Counted from the stretch's first letter, positions 1 through 6,891 are shown. The stretch is 11,210 nt of DNA from Thioalkalivibrio sp. (GCA_007120155.1 SKOF01000153.1:1-11210), one strand, 5' to 3'. The notes: generated by a model not told the origin, from the letters alone. Program-made: numbers and translations.

Positions 1-576
1 GAGCACCTTCTTGAGCGCATGAAACACCTCGGCACCATAGCGCACGGCCTCGGCGATGGAATCGGCGCCCACCGGCAGGATCATGAACTCCTGCATATCC
101 ACGCTGTTGTCGGCGTGGGCCCCGCCGTTGACGATGTTCATCATGGGCACGGGCAGGGTCACCGCTTCCTCGCCGCCCAGGTGACGGTAGAGGGCCTGCC
201 CGGCGTCGGCGGCGTTGGCGTGTGCAGTGGCCATGGAGACCGCCAGCAGGGCGTTGGCACCCAGACGGCTCTTGCTGGGTGTGCCGTCCAGTTCGATCAT
301 GCGTTCATCCACGGCCGCGAGATGGGTGGCCTTCATGCCCAGCAACGCCTCGCGGATTTCCCCGTTTACATGGGCGACGGCCTTGCGCACACCCTTGCCC
401 CCGTACCGCGCATCGCCGTCACGCAGCTCGATGGCCTCCCGTGCGCCGGTGGAGGCGCCGGACGGCACCGCCGCCCGGCCACGGGCGCCGGAAGCCAGGG
501 TGACTTCGGCCTCCACGGTGGGGTTGCCGCGGGAATCAATGATCTCGCGGCCGTGAATGTCGACGATCTCGGACAT
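1..576 (-). CDS. eno: Enolase (phosphopyruvate hydratase), N-terminal part, cut by the window edge
   Basis: Enolase interconverts 2-phosphoglycerate and phosphoenolpyruvate in glycolysis and gluconeogenesis; it is cytosolic, Mg-dependent, and in many bacteria also part of the RNA degradosome. The 192 visible residues begin MSEIVDIHGREIIDSRGNPT, the usual enolase N-terminus. They continue with the mobile loop SGASTGAREAIELRD (about 39-53), KSRLGANALLAVS (about 102-114) and NIVNGGAHADNSVDMQEFM (about 147-165), which carries the conserved His and the first catalytic-region Glu. The rest of the barrel lies off the window; the full protein should be near 430 residues. The start at 576 is supported by AGAGGA about 10 nt upstream and by the conserved N-terminus. 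It follows kdsA on the same strand across a 161-bp repeat-bearing gap, so it may have its own promoter. Confidence 0.97.
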   Translation of the reverse strand, partial: MSEIVDIHGREIIDSRGNPTVEAEVTLASGARGRAAVPSGASTGAREAIELRDGDARYGGKGVRKAVAHVNGEIREALLGMKATHLAAVDERMIELDGTPSKSRLGANALLAVSMATAHANAADAGQALYRHLGGEEAVTLPVPMMNIVNGGAHADNSVDMQEFMILPVGADSIAEAVRYGAEVFHALKKVL

Positions 577-614
577 GGTCGGTGAATCCTCTGGATCTTC
601 AGGTTTGGTATCTG

Positions 615-620
615 ATTATG
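615..620 (-). promoter_or_regulatory. Candidate -10 box for eno
   Basis: On the minus strand this hexamer reads CATAAT, five of six matches to the sigma-70 -10 consensus, and would give a leader of about 30 nt for eno. No convincing -35 box sits 16-18 bp upstream, because that position falls inside the ACAGGAT repeats. The call is tentative. Confidence 0.25.
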
Positions 621-623
621 AAC

Positions 624-733
624 GGACAGGATGAACAGGATTTACAGGATTCCAAGAGCCGTTCTTGTAATCATGTAAATCCTGTCTGAACTTTCTATGG
701 TTCTTACATTCTGTGAATCCTGTTCATCCTGTC
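624..733. repeat. Inverted repeat built of ACAGGAT units between kdsA and eno
   Basis: The left arm (624-644) and right arm (713-733) match at 20 of 21 positions as reverse complements. A third block at 674-685 is the perfect reverse complement of 635-646. The left arm itself is three successive ACAGGAT units spaced about 9 bp apart. The right arm ends 4 bp from the kdsA stop codon, so the transcript leaving kdsA could fold here, with two alternative pairings. Repeats of this type (AGGATGAACAGGATTTACAG) are, from general knowledge, scattered between genes in many proteobacteria; their role is not settled. Confidence 0.85.
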
Positions 734-737
734 CATT

Positions 738-1580
738 TCATTTGTTCAAGAAACTTGACTCGATGAAACCCTGGCGCTTGACGGTGTCGTCCAGGGTCTT
801 GAGCGTGACCAGCAATTCTTCCATCATCGGCAACGGCCAGGCGTTGGGGCCGTCGGAGAGCGCCTTTTCCGGATCGGGATGGGTCTCCATGAACAGGCCC
901 GCGACGCCCGAGGCCACCGCTGCCCGGGCCAGCACGGGAACGAACTCCCGCTGGCCGCCGGAACTGGTACCCCGCCCCCCGGGCTGCTGTACGGAATGGG
1001 TGGCGTCGAACACCACGGGACAGCCGGTCTCACGCATCACCGCCAGCCCGCGCATATCGGAAACCAGGGTGTTGTAGCCGAAGGACACTCCGCGCTCGCA
1101 GACCATGATCTGTTCATTGCCCGTCTCCCGCGCCTTGTCCACTACGTTGGCCATGTCCCAGGGGGCCAGGAACTGGCCCTTCTTGATATTGACGGGCCGG
1201 CCCTGACGGGCCACGTTCTGGATGAAATTGGTCTGGCGACAGAGAAATGCCGGCGTCTGCAGTACATCCACCACGGAGGCCACTTCCTCAAGGGGCGTGT
1301 CCTCGTGCACGTCGGTGAGCACCGGCACGCCGATCTGCTGCTTCACGGCCTCCAGGATGCGCAGCCCCTCTTCCAGCCCAAGGCCGCGGAAGCTCCTGGT
1401 GGAGGAGCGGTTGGCCTTGTCGAAGGAGGACTTGTAGATGAAGGGAATGCCCGCCCGGTCGGTGATCTCCTTGAGCCGGCCGGCAGTCTCCAGGGCAAGC
1501 TGCTCGCTTTCGATCACGCAGGGACCGGAAATGAGAAACACCGGGTGATCGAGACCCGCCTGGAAATGACACAATTTCAT
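738..1580 (-). CDS. kdsA: 3-deoxy-D-manno-octulosonate 8-phosphate synthase (KDO8P synthase), predicted metal-dependent class
   Basis: KdsA condenses phosphoenolpyruvate with arabinose 5-phosphate to form Kdo 8-phosphate, the committed step of Kdo synthesis for lipopolysaccharide. The protein is 280 residues, the normal length. Visible motifs are ISGPCVIESEQ (17-27), SSFDKANRSS (51-60), FLCRQTNFI (112-120), NIKKGQFLAPWD (131-142), FDATHSVQQPGG (191-202) and METHPDPEKALSDGP (231-245). Cys21, His195, Glu232 and Asp243 have exactly the spacing of the Aquifex metal ligands (Cys11, His185, Glu222, Asp233), whereas E. coli KdsA has Asn in place of the Cys. The start MKLCHF at 1580 gives the family length; the frame stays open 47 codons further into pyrG without similarity. 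The gene starts 4 bp after the pyrG stop and its ribosome site lies inside pyrG, with only a weak AAGAG, so the two genes are probably cotranscribed and translationally coupled. Confidence 0.97.
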   Translation of the reverse strand: MKLCHFQAGLDHPVFLISGPCVIESEQLALETAGRLKEITDRAGIPFIYKSSFDKANRSSTRSFRGLGLEEGLRILEAVKQQIGVPVLTDVHEDTPLEEVASVVDVLQTPAFLCRQTNFIQNVARQGRPVNIKKGQFLAPWDMANVVDKARETGNEQIMVCERGVSFGYNTLVSDMRGLAVMRETGCPVVFDATHSVQQPGGRGTSSGGQREFVPVLARAAVASGVAGLFMETHPDPEKALSDGPNAWPLPMMEELLVTLKTLDDTVKRQGFIESSFLNK

Positions 1581-1584
1581 GGAT

Positions 1585-3228
1585 TCAGTCGCTCTTGGTC
1601 TGGGTCTTCTCGTGCTGGGCGCGCGCAGCACGGATGAACCCGGCAAACAGGGGGTGTCCATCCCGGGGCGTGGAGGTGAACTCCGGGTGGAACTGGCAAC
1701 CCAGGAACCAGGGATGGTCATTGAGCTCCACCACTTCCACGAGGGTGCCGTCGGCGGAGCGGCCGGAGATCACCAGGCCTGCCGCGCTCAGGGTGTCCAG
1801 GTAACCGTTGTTGAACTCGTAACGGTGGCGGTGGCGCTCGGTAATATCGTCGCGTCCGTAGCACCGGTGCGCCAGGGTGCCCGGCGTCAGGTGGCAGACC
1901 TGTCCGCCAAGGCGCATGGTACCGCCCAGATCGGAATCCTCCGTGCGCTGCTCGAGCCGGCCGTCGCGATCCTTCCATTCCGTGATGAGCGCGATCACCG
2001 GATGCGGGGTATGGGGCCGGAACTCGGTGCTGTGCGCATCGTCAAGCCCTGCCACATGGCGCGCGAACTCGATCACCGCCACCTGCATGCCCAGGCAGAT
2101 GCCCAGGTAGGGGATGCCGTTCTCCCGAGCGTGGCGTACCGCGGCAATCTTGCCCTCCACGCCACGCTCGCCGAAACCGCCCGGCACCAGGATGGCATCC
2201 AGTCCGTCGAGACAGGCGGTGCCCTCGTTCTCGATCTTCTCGGAATCCACGTAACGGATATTGACCTTGGTGCCGGTATGGATGCCCGCGTGTGTCAGGG
2301 CCTCGTTGAGCGACTTGTACGACTCGGTGAGATCCACGTACTTGCCCACCATCCCGACGGTGACCTCAGACTCCGGAAACTCCATGGCGTTGACCACATG
2401 CTTCCAGTCGGAGAGATCGGCGGACGGGGCCTCGATGTGCAGCTTGCGCAGGACGATCTCGTCCAGCTTCTGGGCGTGCAGCCACAGGGGAATCTTGTAG
2501 ATGTTGTCCACATCCACCGCGGAGATGACCGCCTTCTCCTCCACGTTGGTGAACAGGGCGATCTTGCGCCGTTCGCCTTCCGGAAGTGGCTGATTGGCGC
2601 GGCACAGCAGCACGTCCGGCTGGATACCGATGGAACGCAGTTCCTTGACCGAGTGCTGGGTCGGCTTGGTCTTGATCTCGCCGGCCGCGGCGATGTAGGG
2701 CACCAGGGTCAGGTGGATGAACAGTGCATTCTCGTGACCCATCTCCACACCCATCTGGCGGATGGCTTCCAGGAACGGCAGGGACTCGATGTCGCCCACC
2801 GTGCCGCCGATCTCCACCAGCGCGATATCGGCGCCTTCGGCACCCTCGCGGATGCTGCGCTTGATCTCGTCGGTGATATGGGGAATCACCTGCACCGTGC
2901 CGCCCAGGTAATCACCACGGCGCTCCTTGCGGATCACATTCTCGTAGATCTGCCCGGTGGTGAAGTTGTTGCGGCGGCCCGTCTTGATACGCACGAAGCG
3001 CTCGTAATGGCCCAGATCCAGGTCCGTCTCGGCCCCGTCCTCGGTGACAAAGACCTCGCCGTGCTGAAAGGGACTCATGGTGCCCGGATCCACGTTGATA
3101 TAGGGATCCAGCTTCAGCAACGTGACCTTGAGGCCCCGGGCCTCAAGAATGGCCGCCAGTGATGCGGATGCAATACCCTTGCCCAGGGAGGAGACGACAC
3201 CCCCTGTAATAAACACATATCGCGTCAT
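1585..3228 (-). CDS. pyrG: CTP synthase, glutamine-hydrolysing
   Basis: PyrG aminates UTP to CTP using ATP and glutamine (or ammonia), the last step of pyrimidine nucleotide synthesis in the cytosol. The 547 residues match the usual length of about 545. The N-terminal synthetase domain shows MTRYVFITGGVVSSLGKGIA (1-20), DPYINVDPGTMSPFQHGEV (41-59), VEIGGTVGDIES (138-149) and the UTP-site segment KTKPTQHSV (186-194). The C-terminal class I glutamine amidotransferase domain shows LVPGGFGERG (347-356), nucleophile Cys378 in GICLGMQ, and His514/Glu516 in FHPEF. The start at 3228 is fixed by this N-terminus; the open frame extends upstream to 3636 but that extension resembles nothing known to me. 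A weak AAGG precedes the start by about 9 nt. It leads a pyrG-kdsA pair, possibly with eno behind. In many gammaproteobacteria tilS lies directly upstream; here the betaine cassette intervenes, so pyrG needs its own promoter (candidate at 3278-3306). Confidence 0.98.
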   Translation of the reverse strand: MTRYVFITGGVVSSLGKGIASASLAAILEARGLKVTLLKLDPYINVDPGTMSPFQHGEVFVTEDGAETDLDLGHYERFVRIKTGRRNNFTTGQIYENVIRKERRGDYLGGTVQVIPHITDEIKRSIREGAEGADIALVEIGGTVGDIESLPFLEAIRQMGVEMGHENALFIHLTLVPYIAAAGEIKTKPTQHSVKELRSIGIQPDVLLCRANQPLPEGERRKIALFTNVEEKAVISAVDVDNIYKIPLWLHAQKLDEIVLRKLHIEAPSADLSDWKHVVNAMEFPESEVTVGMVGKYVDLTESYKSLNEALTHAGIHTGTKVNIRYVDSEKIENEGTACLDGLDAILVPGGFGERGVEGKIAAVRHARENGIPYLGICLGMQVAVIEFARHVAGLDDAHSTEFRPHTPHPVIALITEWKDRDGRLEQRTEDSDLGGTMRLGGQVCHLTPGTLAHRCYGRDDITERHRHRYEFNNGYLDTLSAAGLVISGRSADGTLVEVVELNDHPWFLGCQFHPEFTSTPRDGHPLFAGFIRAARAQHEKTQTKSD

Positions 3229-3277
3229 GAATTGACCTTGGCGAGTGAACCGGCCCGGCGGCACGAGACGGGCCCAA

Positions 3278-3306
3278 AGCTTAGCAAATCCGCGCTGTTC
3301 ACTCAA
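3278..3306 (-). promoter_or_regulatory. Candidate sigma-70 promoter of pyrG
   Basis: Read on the minus strand, TTGAGT (3301-3306) is followed after exactly 17 bp by TAAGCT (3278-3283), with TGC directly before the -10 as in extended -10 promoters. The matches are 4/6 and 3/6. Transcription would begin near 3271, giving a leader of about 43 nt. Position and spacing are right for pyrG, but the hexamers are weak. Confidence 0.4.
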
Positions 3307-3746
3307 TTGCGCATGCGCCGGCCTGATGCCCTGACCATGCACCGCAACATCGGCTCCGGGGCGCGCGAACACAGTGATTGCATGCCTTTCGCCGAGGACT
3401 CCGGCCCCGGGGCGCCGGCCCGGATATCCTCGAAGCTGTGACCCCCGGGCCTTGCAATCTGCCCCGGACTCCCACATGGTAAATAAGAGATCACCGTCCG
3501 GCCTGTGCCCGAGTGGCCGCCCAGAGGCCGGCTGCGGGTGATCCCGACAGACCGTGGGAGCCGCCAGGATATCGGCTCCAGGCTCGGTATCAATCCCGCA
3601 GGGGACAACCGACGTGGCCCGGTAGCATCCGGACACACGTCGTCACATCAGGGTCCGGACCATGCATCCGGCCCATCCAACGGGGCCCCGAAACCCGGCG
3701 CTCCGTGAGGTCACTGTCCGCAGGGCCGGGCCGTCAGACCTCATCG

Positions 3747-3775
3747 CTGACAAACTCAAGCGCAATACCAACAAC
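3747..3775 (+). promoter_or_regulatory. Weak candidate promoter of the betaine operon
   Basis: CTGACA (3747-3752, 5/6 to the -35 consensus) lies 17 bp before AACAAC (3770-3775, only 3/6 to the -10 consensus). The -35 overlaps one arm of the GTCAG-N9-CTGAC dyad (3733-3751), which could be an operator. The start point would be near 3782, leaving a leader of about 135 nt that contains two small hairpins (3808-3830 and 3832-3843). No better sigma-70 match was found; another sigma factor or a promoter further upstream is equally possible. Confidence 0.2.
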
Positions 3776-3917
3776 GGCGGCACACCCGCCCACGAAACAC
3801 CAGCCCCGTGGCGGCAGCAACCGGCGCCACGGCGGAAAACCGCGACATTGGCGACAGCCGGGCCATGCGGGTGCCGCCGATTCATCCTTCGAGCCAGTTC
3901 AACGAGGTAGGACAGCC

Positions 3918-4724
3918 ATGCCATCCACAGTCAAACAGCAGGAATTCGGCGACGCCCCCACAGAGGTCCGCGATACCGAGCACTACCAGCACGAATACGT
4001 CAAGTCGTTCGTGGACAAGTGGGACGAACTCATCGACTGGGACAGCCGCAAGGCCAGTGAGGGTGATTTCTTCATCCGCACCCTCAAGGAACGTGGCGCA
4101 CAACGCATTTTGGACGTCGCCACCGGCACGGGCTTTCACTCCGTCCAGCTGGTCGAGGCCGGCTTCGACGTGGTCAGTGCCGACGGCAGCGCCGAGATGC
4201 TCGCCAAGGCCTTCGAGAACGGGCGCCGCCGCGGGCACATCATGCGCACCATCCAGTCGGACTGGCGCTGGCTCAACCGGGACGTACACGGGCGCTTCGA
4301 CGCCATCGTCTGTCTGGGCAACTCCTTCACGCACCTGTTCAATGAGAATGACCGCCGCAAGACCCTGGCCGAGTTCTACTCCGCGCTCAACCATGACGGG
4401 GTGCTGATTCTCGATCAGCGCAACTACGATTCCATCCTGGATCACGGCTACTCCAGCACGCATACCTTCTACTACTGCGGCGACAACGTGGAGGTGAAGC
4501 CCGAGTACATGGACGAAGGCCTCGCCCGCTTCCAGTACAGCTTTCCGGACAAGTCCGTCTACCACCTGAACATGTATCCGCTGCGCAAGGCCTACGTACG
4601 CCGCCTGATGCGCGAGGTGGGCTTCCAGCACATCGAAACCTTCGGTGACTTCAAGGAAACCTACCGGGAAGCCGAACCGGACTTTTTCATTCATGTTGCC
4701 GAGAAGCAGTATCGGGAGGAATGA
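3918..4724 (+). CDS. gsmt: Glycine/sarcosine N-methyltransferase (first two steps of glycine betaine synthesis)
   Basis: A cytosolic S-adenosylmethionine-dependent enzyme methylating glycine to sarcosine and sarcosine to dimethylglycine. The 268 residues match the length I recall for the Halorhodospira halochloris enzyme, and the sequence resembles it throughout. Class I methyltransferase motif I is ILDVATGTGFHS (64-75), followed by the acidic ribose-binding loop SADGSAEML (87-95), CLGNSFTHLFN (132-142) and LILDQRNYDSIL (163-174). The RNYD element is shared with animal glycine N-methyltransferase, where its Arg contacts the substrate carboxylate (Arg168 here). I count 46 acidic and 34 basic residues, fitting a salt-adapted cytosol. 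The start is chosen at 3918 because GAGGTAGGA lies just upstream and the length fits; the frame is open back to 3513 but without similarity. Its stop overlaps the following gene region (stop 4722-4724, next start 4727), indicating an operon. Confidence 0.95.
   Translation: MPSTVKQQEFGDAPTEVRDTEHYQHEYVKSFVDKWDELIDWDSRKASEGDFFIRTLKERGAQRILDVATGTGFHSVQLVEAGFDVVSADGSAEMLAKAFENGRRRGHIMRTIQSDWRWLNRDVHGRFDAIVCLGNSFTHLFNENDRRKTLAEFYSALNHDGVLILDQRNYDSILDHGYSSTHTFYYCGDNVEVKPEYMDEGLARFQYSFPDKSVYHLNMYPLRKAYVRRLMREVGFQHIETFGDFKETYREAEPDFFIHVAEKQYREE
4715..4720 (+). promoter_or_regulatory. Ribosome binding site that decides the start of the second methyltransferase
   Basis: GGAGGA sits at the very end of the gsmt reading frame. 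It touches the ATG at 4721 (no spacer) but stands 6 nt before the in-frame ATG at 4727. The latter spacing is normal, so 4727 is preferred. That also gives the 279-residue length I recall for the Halorhodospira homologue. Confidence 0.7.
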
Positions 4725-4726
4725 AC

Positions 4727-5566
4727 ATGACCCAGAACTACACTGGCGCGGTAGAAACCGCACGTGAGTATTACAACAGCGACGACGCCGACACGTTCTA
4801 TCACCGGGTATGGGGCGGCGAGGATATTCATGTGGGGCTCTACGAGTCCGACGACGAACCCATCTTCGACGCCAGCCGCCGCACGGTGGCCCACATGGGT
4901 GACCTGCTTGGCGAACCGTCCTCCGACACGCATATCCTGGACCTGGGCGCCGGCTATGGCGGCTCGGCCCGCTATCTGGCCAGCACCTTCGGCTGCCGGG
5001 TGGTGGCACTGAACCTCAGCGAGGTGGAGAACGAGCGCAACCGGGAGAAGACCCGCGCCCATCACCTGGACAAGCTGATCGAGGTGGTGGATGGCAGCTT
5101 CGAATCCGTGCCCTATCCGGATGCCAGCTTCGACGTGGTGTGGTCCCAGGACGCCATCCTGCACAGCGGCAATCGCCGGCAGGTCATCAAGGAAGTGGCG
5201 CGCCTGCTCAAGCCGGGCGGTGTCTTTATCTTCACCGATCCCATGCAGACCGACGACTGCCCCGAGGGCGTGCTGGAGCCCATCCTGGCGCGCATCCACC
5301 TGGATACCCTGGGCTCCCCGTCCTTCTATCGCGAGGCCTGTGCCGCGGAAGGGCTCGAGGAAATCGGATTCGAGGAACACGCCGAACAGTTGCCCCGCCA
5401 CTATGGCCGGGTGCTGCGCGAGACCGAAGCGAAGGAAGACTCGCTCAAGGGCGAGATCTCGGAGGAGTACATTGAGCGCATGAAGAAGGGCCTGGGCCAC
5501 TGGATCGAAGGCGGCCGAAACGGCCACCTCACCTGGGGCATCTTCCGTTTCCGCAAGCCTGCCTGA
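4727..5566 (+). CDS. sdmt: Sarcosine/dimethylglycine N-methyltransferase (last step of glycine betaine synthesis)
   Basis: A cytosolic S-adenosylmethionine-dependent enzyme that methylates sarcosine and dimethylglycine, yielding glycine betaine. The 279 residues fit the H. halochloris enzyme in length and pattern. Visible elements are the N-terminal TAREYYNSDDADTFY (11-25) and WGGEDIHVGLY (29-39), motif I ILDLGAGYGGSARYL (70-84), the following ALNLSEVENERN (94-105), VVWSQDAILHS (137-147), LLKPGGVFIFTDPMQTDDCPE (cut here to LKPGGVFIF, 161-169, plus TDPMQ, 170-174) and QLPRHYGRV (221-229). I count 50 acidic against 30 basic residues, strongly acidic. An alternative start at 4721 would add two residues but lacks room for its ribosome site. 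It is coupled to gsmt (2 bp between stop and start) and followed by metK after 74 bp. Overlap of the two enzymes at the sarcosine step is known for the family. Confidence 0.95.
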   Translation: MTQNYTGAVETAREYYNSDDADTFYHRVWGGEDIHVGLYESDDEPIFDASRRTVAHMGDLLGEPSSDTHILDLGAGYGGSARYLASTFGCRVVALNLSEVENERNREKTRAHHLDKLIEVVDGSFESVPYPDASFDVVWSQDAILHSGNRRQVIKEVARLLKPGGVFIFTDPMQTDDCPEGVLEPILARIHLDTLGSPSFYREACAAEGLEEIGFEEHAEQLPRHYGRVLRETEAKEDSLKGEISEEYIERMKKGLGHWIEGGRNGHLTWGIFRFRKPA

Positions 5567-5580
5567 TACCTCTTTCGACA

Positions 5581-5606
5581 TCACCGGGCCCGAGCAGGCC
5601 TGGTGA
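5581..5606 (+). promoter_or_regulatory. Hairpin between sdmt and metK
   Basis: TCACCGGGCC (5581-5590) pairs with GGCCTGGTGA (5597-5606) over 10 bp, with one G-U pair and a 6-nt loop. No T-run follows, so it is not a classical intrinsic terminator. It could stabilise the upstream methyltransferase message, act as a processing site, or partly attenuate metK. I see no SAM riboswitch signature. Confidence 0.55.
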
Positions 5607-5640
5607 ATATCTCAAACCCCATTCAAACCAAGGAGCAACC

Positions 5641-6810
5641 ATGAACAAATCCTACCTGTTTACCTCGGAGTCCGTATCCGAGGGCCATCCCGACAAGCTC
5701 TGCGACCAGGTCTCCGACGCCATCCTGGACGCCTATCTGGCCCAGGATCCCAAGGCCCGCGTGGCCGCCGAGACCTTCTGCACCACCGGCGTAGTGGCCG
5801 TGGGCGGAGAGGTGAAGTCCAGCGCCACGGTGGAGCTTGAGAAGATCGTGCGCGACGTGGTGCGTGACATCGGCTACACCAGTTCCGAGATGGGTTTCGA
5901 CGCGGACACCTGCGCGGTGATGAACCTGCTGGGCGAACAGTCGGCAGACATCAACCAGGGCGTGGACCGCTCCCGTCCGGAGGAGCAGGGCGCCGGCGAC
6001 CAGGGCCTGATGTTCGGTTACGCCTGCGACGAGACCGAGGTGCTCATGCCCGCGCCCATCCACTTCGCACATCGTCTGGTACGCCGCCAGTCCGAGGTGC
6101 GCAAGAACGGTACGCTGTCCTGGCTGCGCCCGGACGCCAAGAGCCAGGTGAGCTTCCGTTACGAGAACGGACGCGCCACCACCGTGGATGCCGTGGTGCT
6201 CTCCACCCAGCACTCCCCCGAGATCGAACAGAAGGATCTGCACGAGGCCGTCATGGAGGAGATCATCAAGCCGGTGCTGGGCGACAAGCTCCACAAGGAC
6301 ACCCGTTACCACATCAACCCCACCGGCCGGTTCGTCACCGGCGGCCCCCTGGGCGACGCCGGTCTCACCGGGCGCAAGATCATCGTGGACACCTACGGCG
6401 GCATGGCCCGTCACGGCGGCGGCGCCTTCTCCGGAAAGGACCCCTCCAAGGTGGACCGCTCCGCCGCATACGCCTGTCGTTTCGTCGCCAAGAACATCGT
6501 GGCCGCGGGGCTGGCCTCGCGCTGCGAGGTGCAGGTCTCCTACGCCATCGGCGTGGCCGAGCCCACATCCATTGCCGTGGAAACCTTCGGTACCGGCAAG
6601 GTGGACGAGCAGACCCTCACCACCCTGGTGCGCGAGCACTTCGACCTGCGCCCCTACGGCATCCTCACCATGCTCGACCTGGAGCGTCCCATCTACCGGC
6701 CCACGGCCGCCTACGGCCACTTCGGTCGCGAGGATCTGGACGTGACCTGGGAACGCACGAACAAGGCCAAGGAACTGGCCGAGGCGGCCAAGGGACGCAA
6801 GGCCTCCTGA
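5641..6810 (+). CDS. metK: S-adenosylmethionine synthetase (methionine adenosyltransferase)
   Basis: MetK makes S-adenosylmethionine from methionine and ATP with release of phosphate and diphosphate; it is a cytosolic tetramer needing Mg and K. The 389 residues are normal for the bacterial family. Diagnostic segments are EGHPDKLCDQVSDAIL (14-29), GAGDQGLMFGYA (117-128), GGPLGDAGLTGRKIIVDTYG (234-253) and the glycine-rich loop GGGAFSGKDPSKVDRSA (259-275). AAGGAG stands 5 nt before the ATG. The gene follows sdmt on the same strand and is closed by a strong hairpin, so it is most simply the third gene of the betaine operon, supplying the three S-adenosylmethionine consumed per betaine. In other bacteria metK often sits beside ahcY or stands alone; no ahcY or methionine cycle gene is seen here. 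Whether this is the only metK of the genome cannot be told from the window. Confidence 0.98.
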   Translation: MNKSYLFTSESVSEGHPDKLCDQVSDAILDAYLAQDPKARVAAETFCTTGVVAVGGEVKSSATVELEKIVRDVVRDIGYTSSEMGFDADTCAVMNLLGEQSADINQGVDRSRPEEQGAGDQGLMFGYACDETEVLMPAPIHFAHRLVRRQSEVRKNGTLSWLRPDAKSQVSFRYENGRATTVDAVVLSTQHSPEIEQKDLHEAVMEEIIKPVLGDKLHKDTRYHINPTGRFVTGGPLGDAGLTGRKIIVDTYGGMARHGGGAFSGKDPSKVDRSAAYACRFVAKNIVAAGLASRCEVQVSYAIGVAEPTSIAVETFGTGKVDEQTLTTLVREHFDLRPYGILTMLDLERPIYRPTAAYGHFGREDLDVTWERTNKAKELAEAAKGRKAS

Positions 6811-6818
6811 CGGAGGGT

Positions 6819-6850
6819 CAGAAAAGGCGGCCGGTTGGCCGCCTTTTCTG
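6819..6850 (+). terminator. Strong hairpin terminator after metK
   Basis: A perfect 14-bp stem (6819-6832 with 6837-6850) closes a GGTT loop, 9 bp after the metK stop. The outer part of the stem is AGAAAAGG/CCTTTTCT, so a T-tract lies in the descending arm on both strands. Such a symmetric hairpin could stop transcription from both sides, useful because metK and tilS converge here. Confidence 0.85.
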
Positions 6851-6891
6851 AAGGTGGAAGGATGAAGGTGGAAGGATGAAGGTGGAAGGAT
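6850..6891. repeat. Tandem repeat, three perfect 14-bp units
   Basis: The unit GAAGGTGGAAGGAT occurs three times without a mismatch (6850-6863, 6864-6877, 6878-6891), followed by the partial unit GAA. Each unit is itself two related heptamers (GAAGGTG, GAAGGAT). The array starts on the last base of the metK terminator stem. Perfect units suggest recent expansion; copy number may differ between strains. Confidence 0.9.

Larger units (their letters stand above)
3229..3917. other. Divergent 689-bp non-coding region between pyrG and the betaine genes
   Basis: No convincing protein gene is seen. The open frames crossing it (3303-3638 minus, 3662-3910 plus, and the upstream extension of the methyltransferase frame from 3513) have compositions typical of random frames in GC-rich DNA. 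The region is rich in dyad symmetry: GGTCCGGACC at 3652-3661 and CGGGGCCCCG at 3681-3690 (both perfect palindromes), TCCGGAC/GTCCGGA at 3628-3634 and 3653-3659, TGAGGTC/GACCTCA at 3706-3712 and 3737-3743, GTCAG/CTGAC at 3733-3737 and 3747-3751, GTGGCG/CGCCAC at 3808-3813 and 3825-3830, and GCGG-AAAA-CCGC at 3832-3843. Some of these are expected by chance at this GC content. An AT-richer patch lies at about 3476-3490. No riboswitch class that I know is recognisable. Confidence 0.7.

Noticed and set aside
738..1721. Longer KdsA starting at 1721
   Set aside because: The extra 47 codons overlap the end of pyrG and do not resemble KdsA; the start at 1580 gives the normal 280 residues.
1579..3162. 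A 527-codon open frame on the plus strand opposite pyrG
   Set aside because: It lies fully antisense to pyrG, which has a conserved protein; long antisense frames are common in GC-rich DNA and the product has no recognisable domain.
3513..3917. N-terminal extension of the glycine methyltransferase, or separate small genes in this region
   Set aside because: The extension has no similarity to the family, whose members start near 3918, where a ribosome site stands. The other frames (3303-3638 minus, 3662-3910 plus) show no start signal or known motif.
5567..5640. SAM riboswitch in front of metK
   Set aside because: The gap is 74 bp and shows one simple hairpin; none of the conserved cores of SAM or SAM/SAH riboswitches that I know can be recognised.
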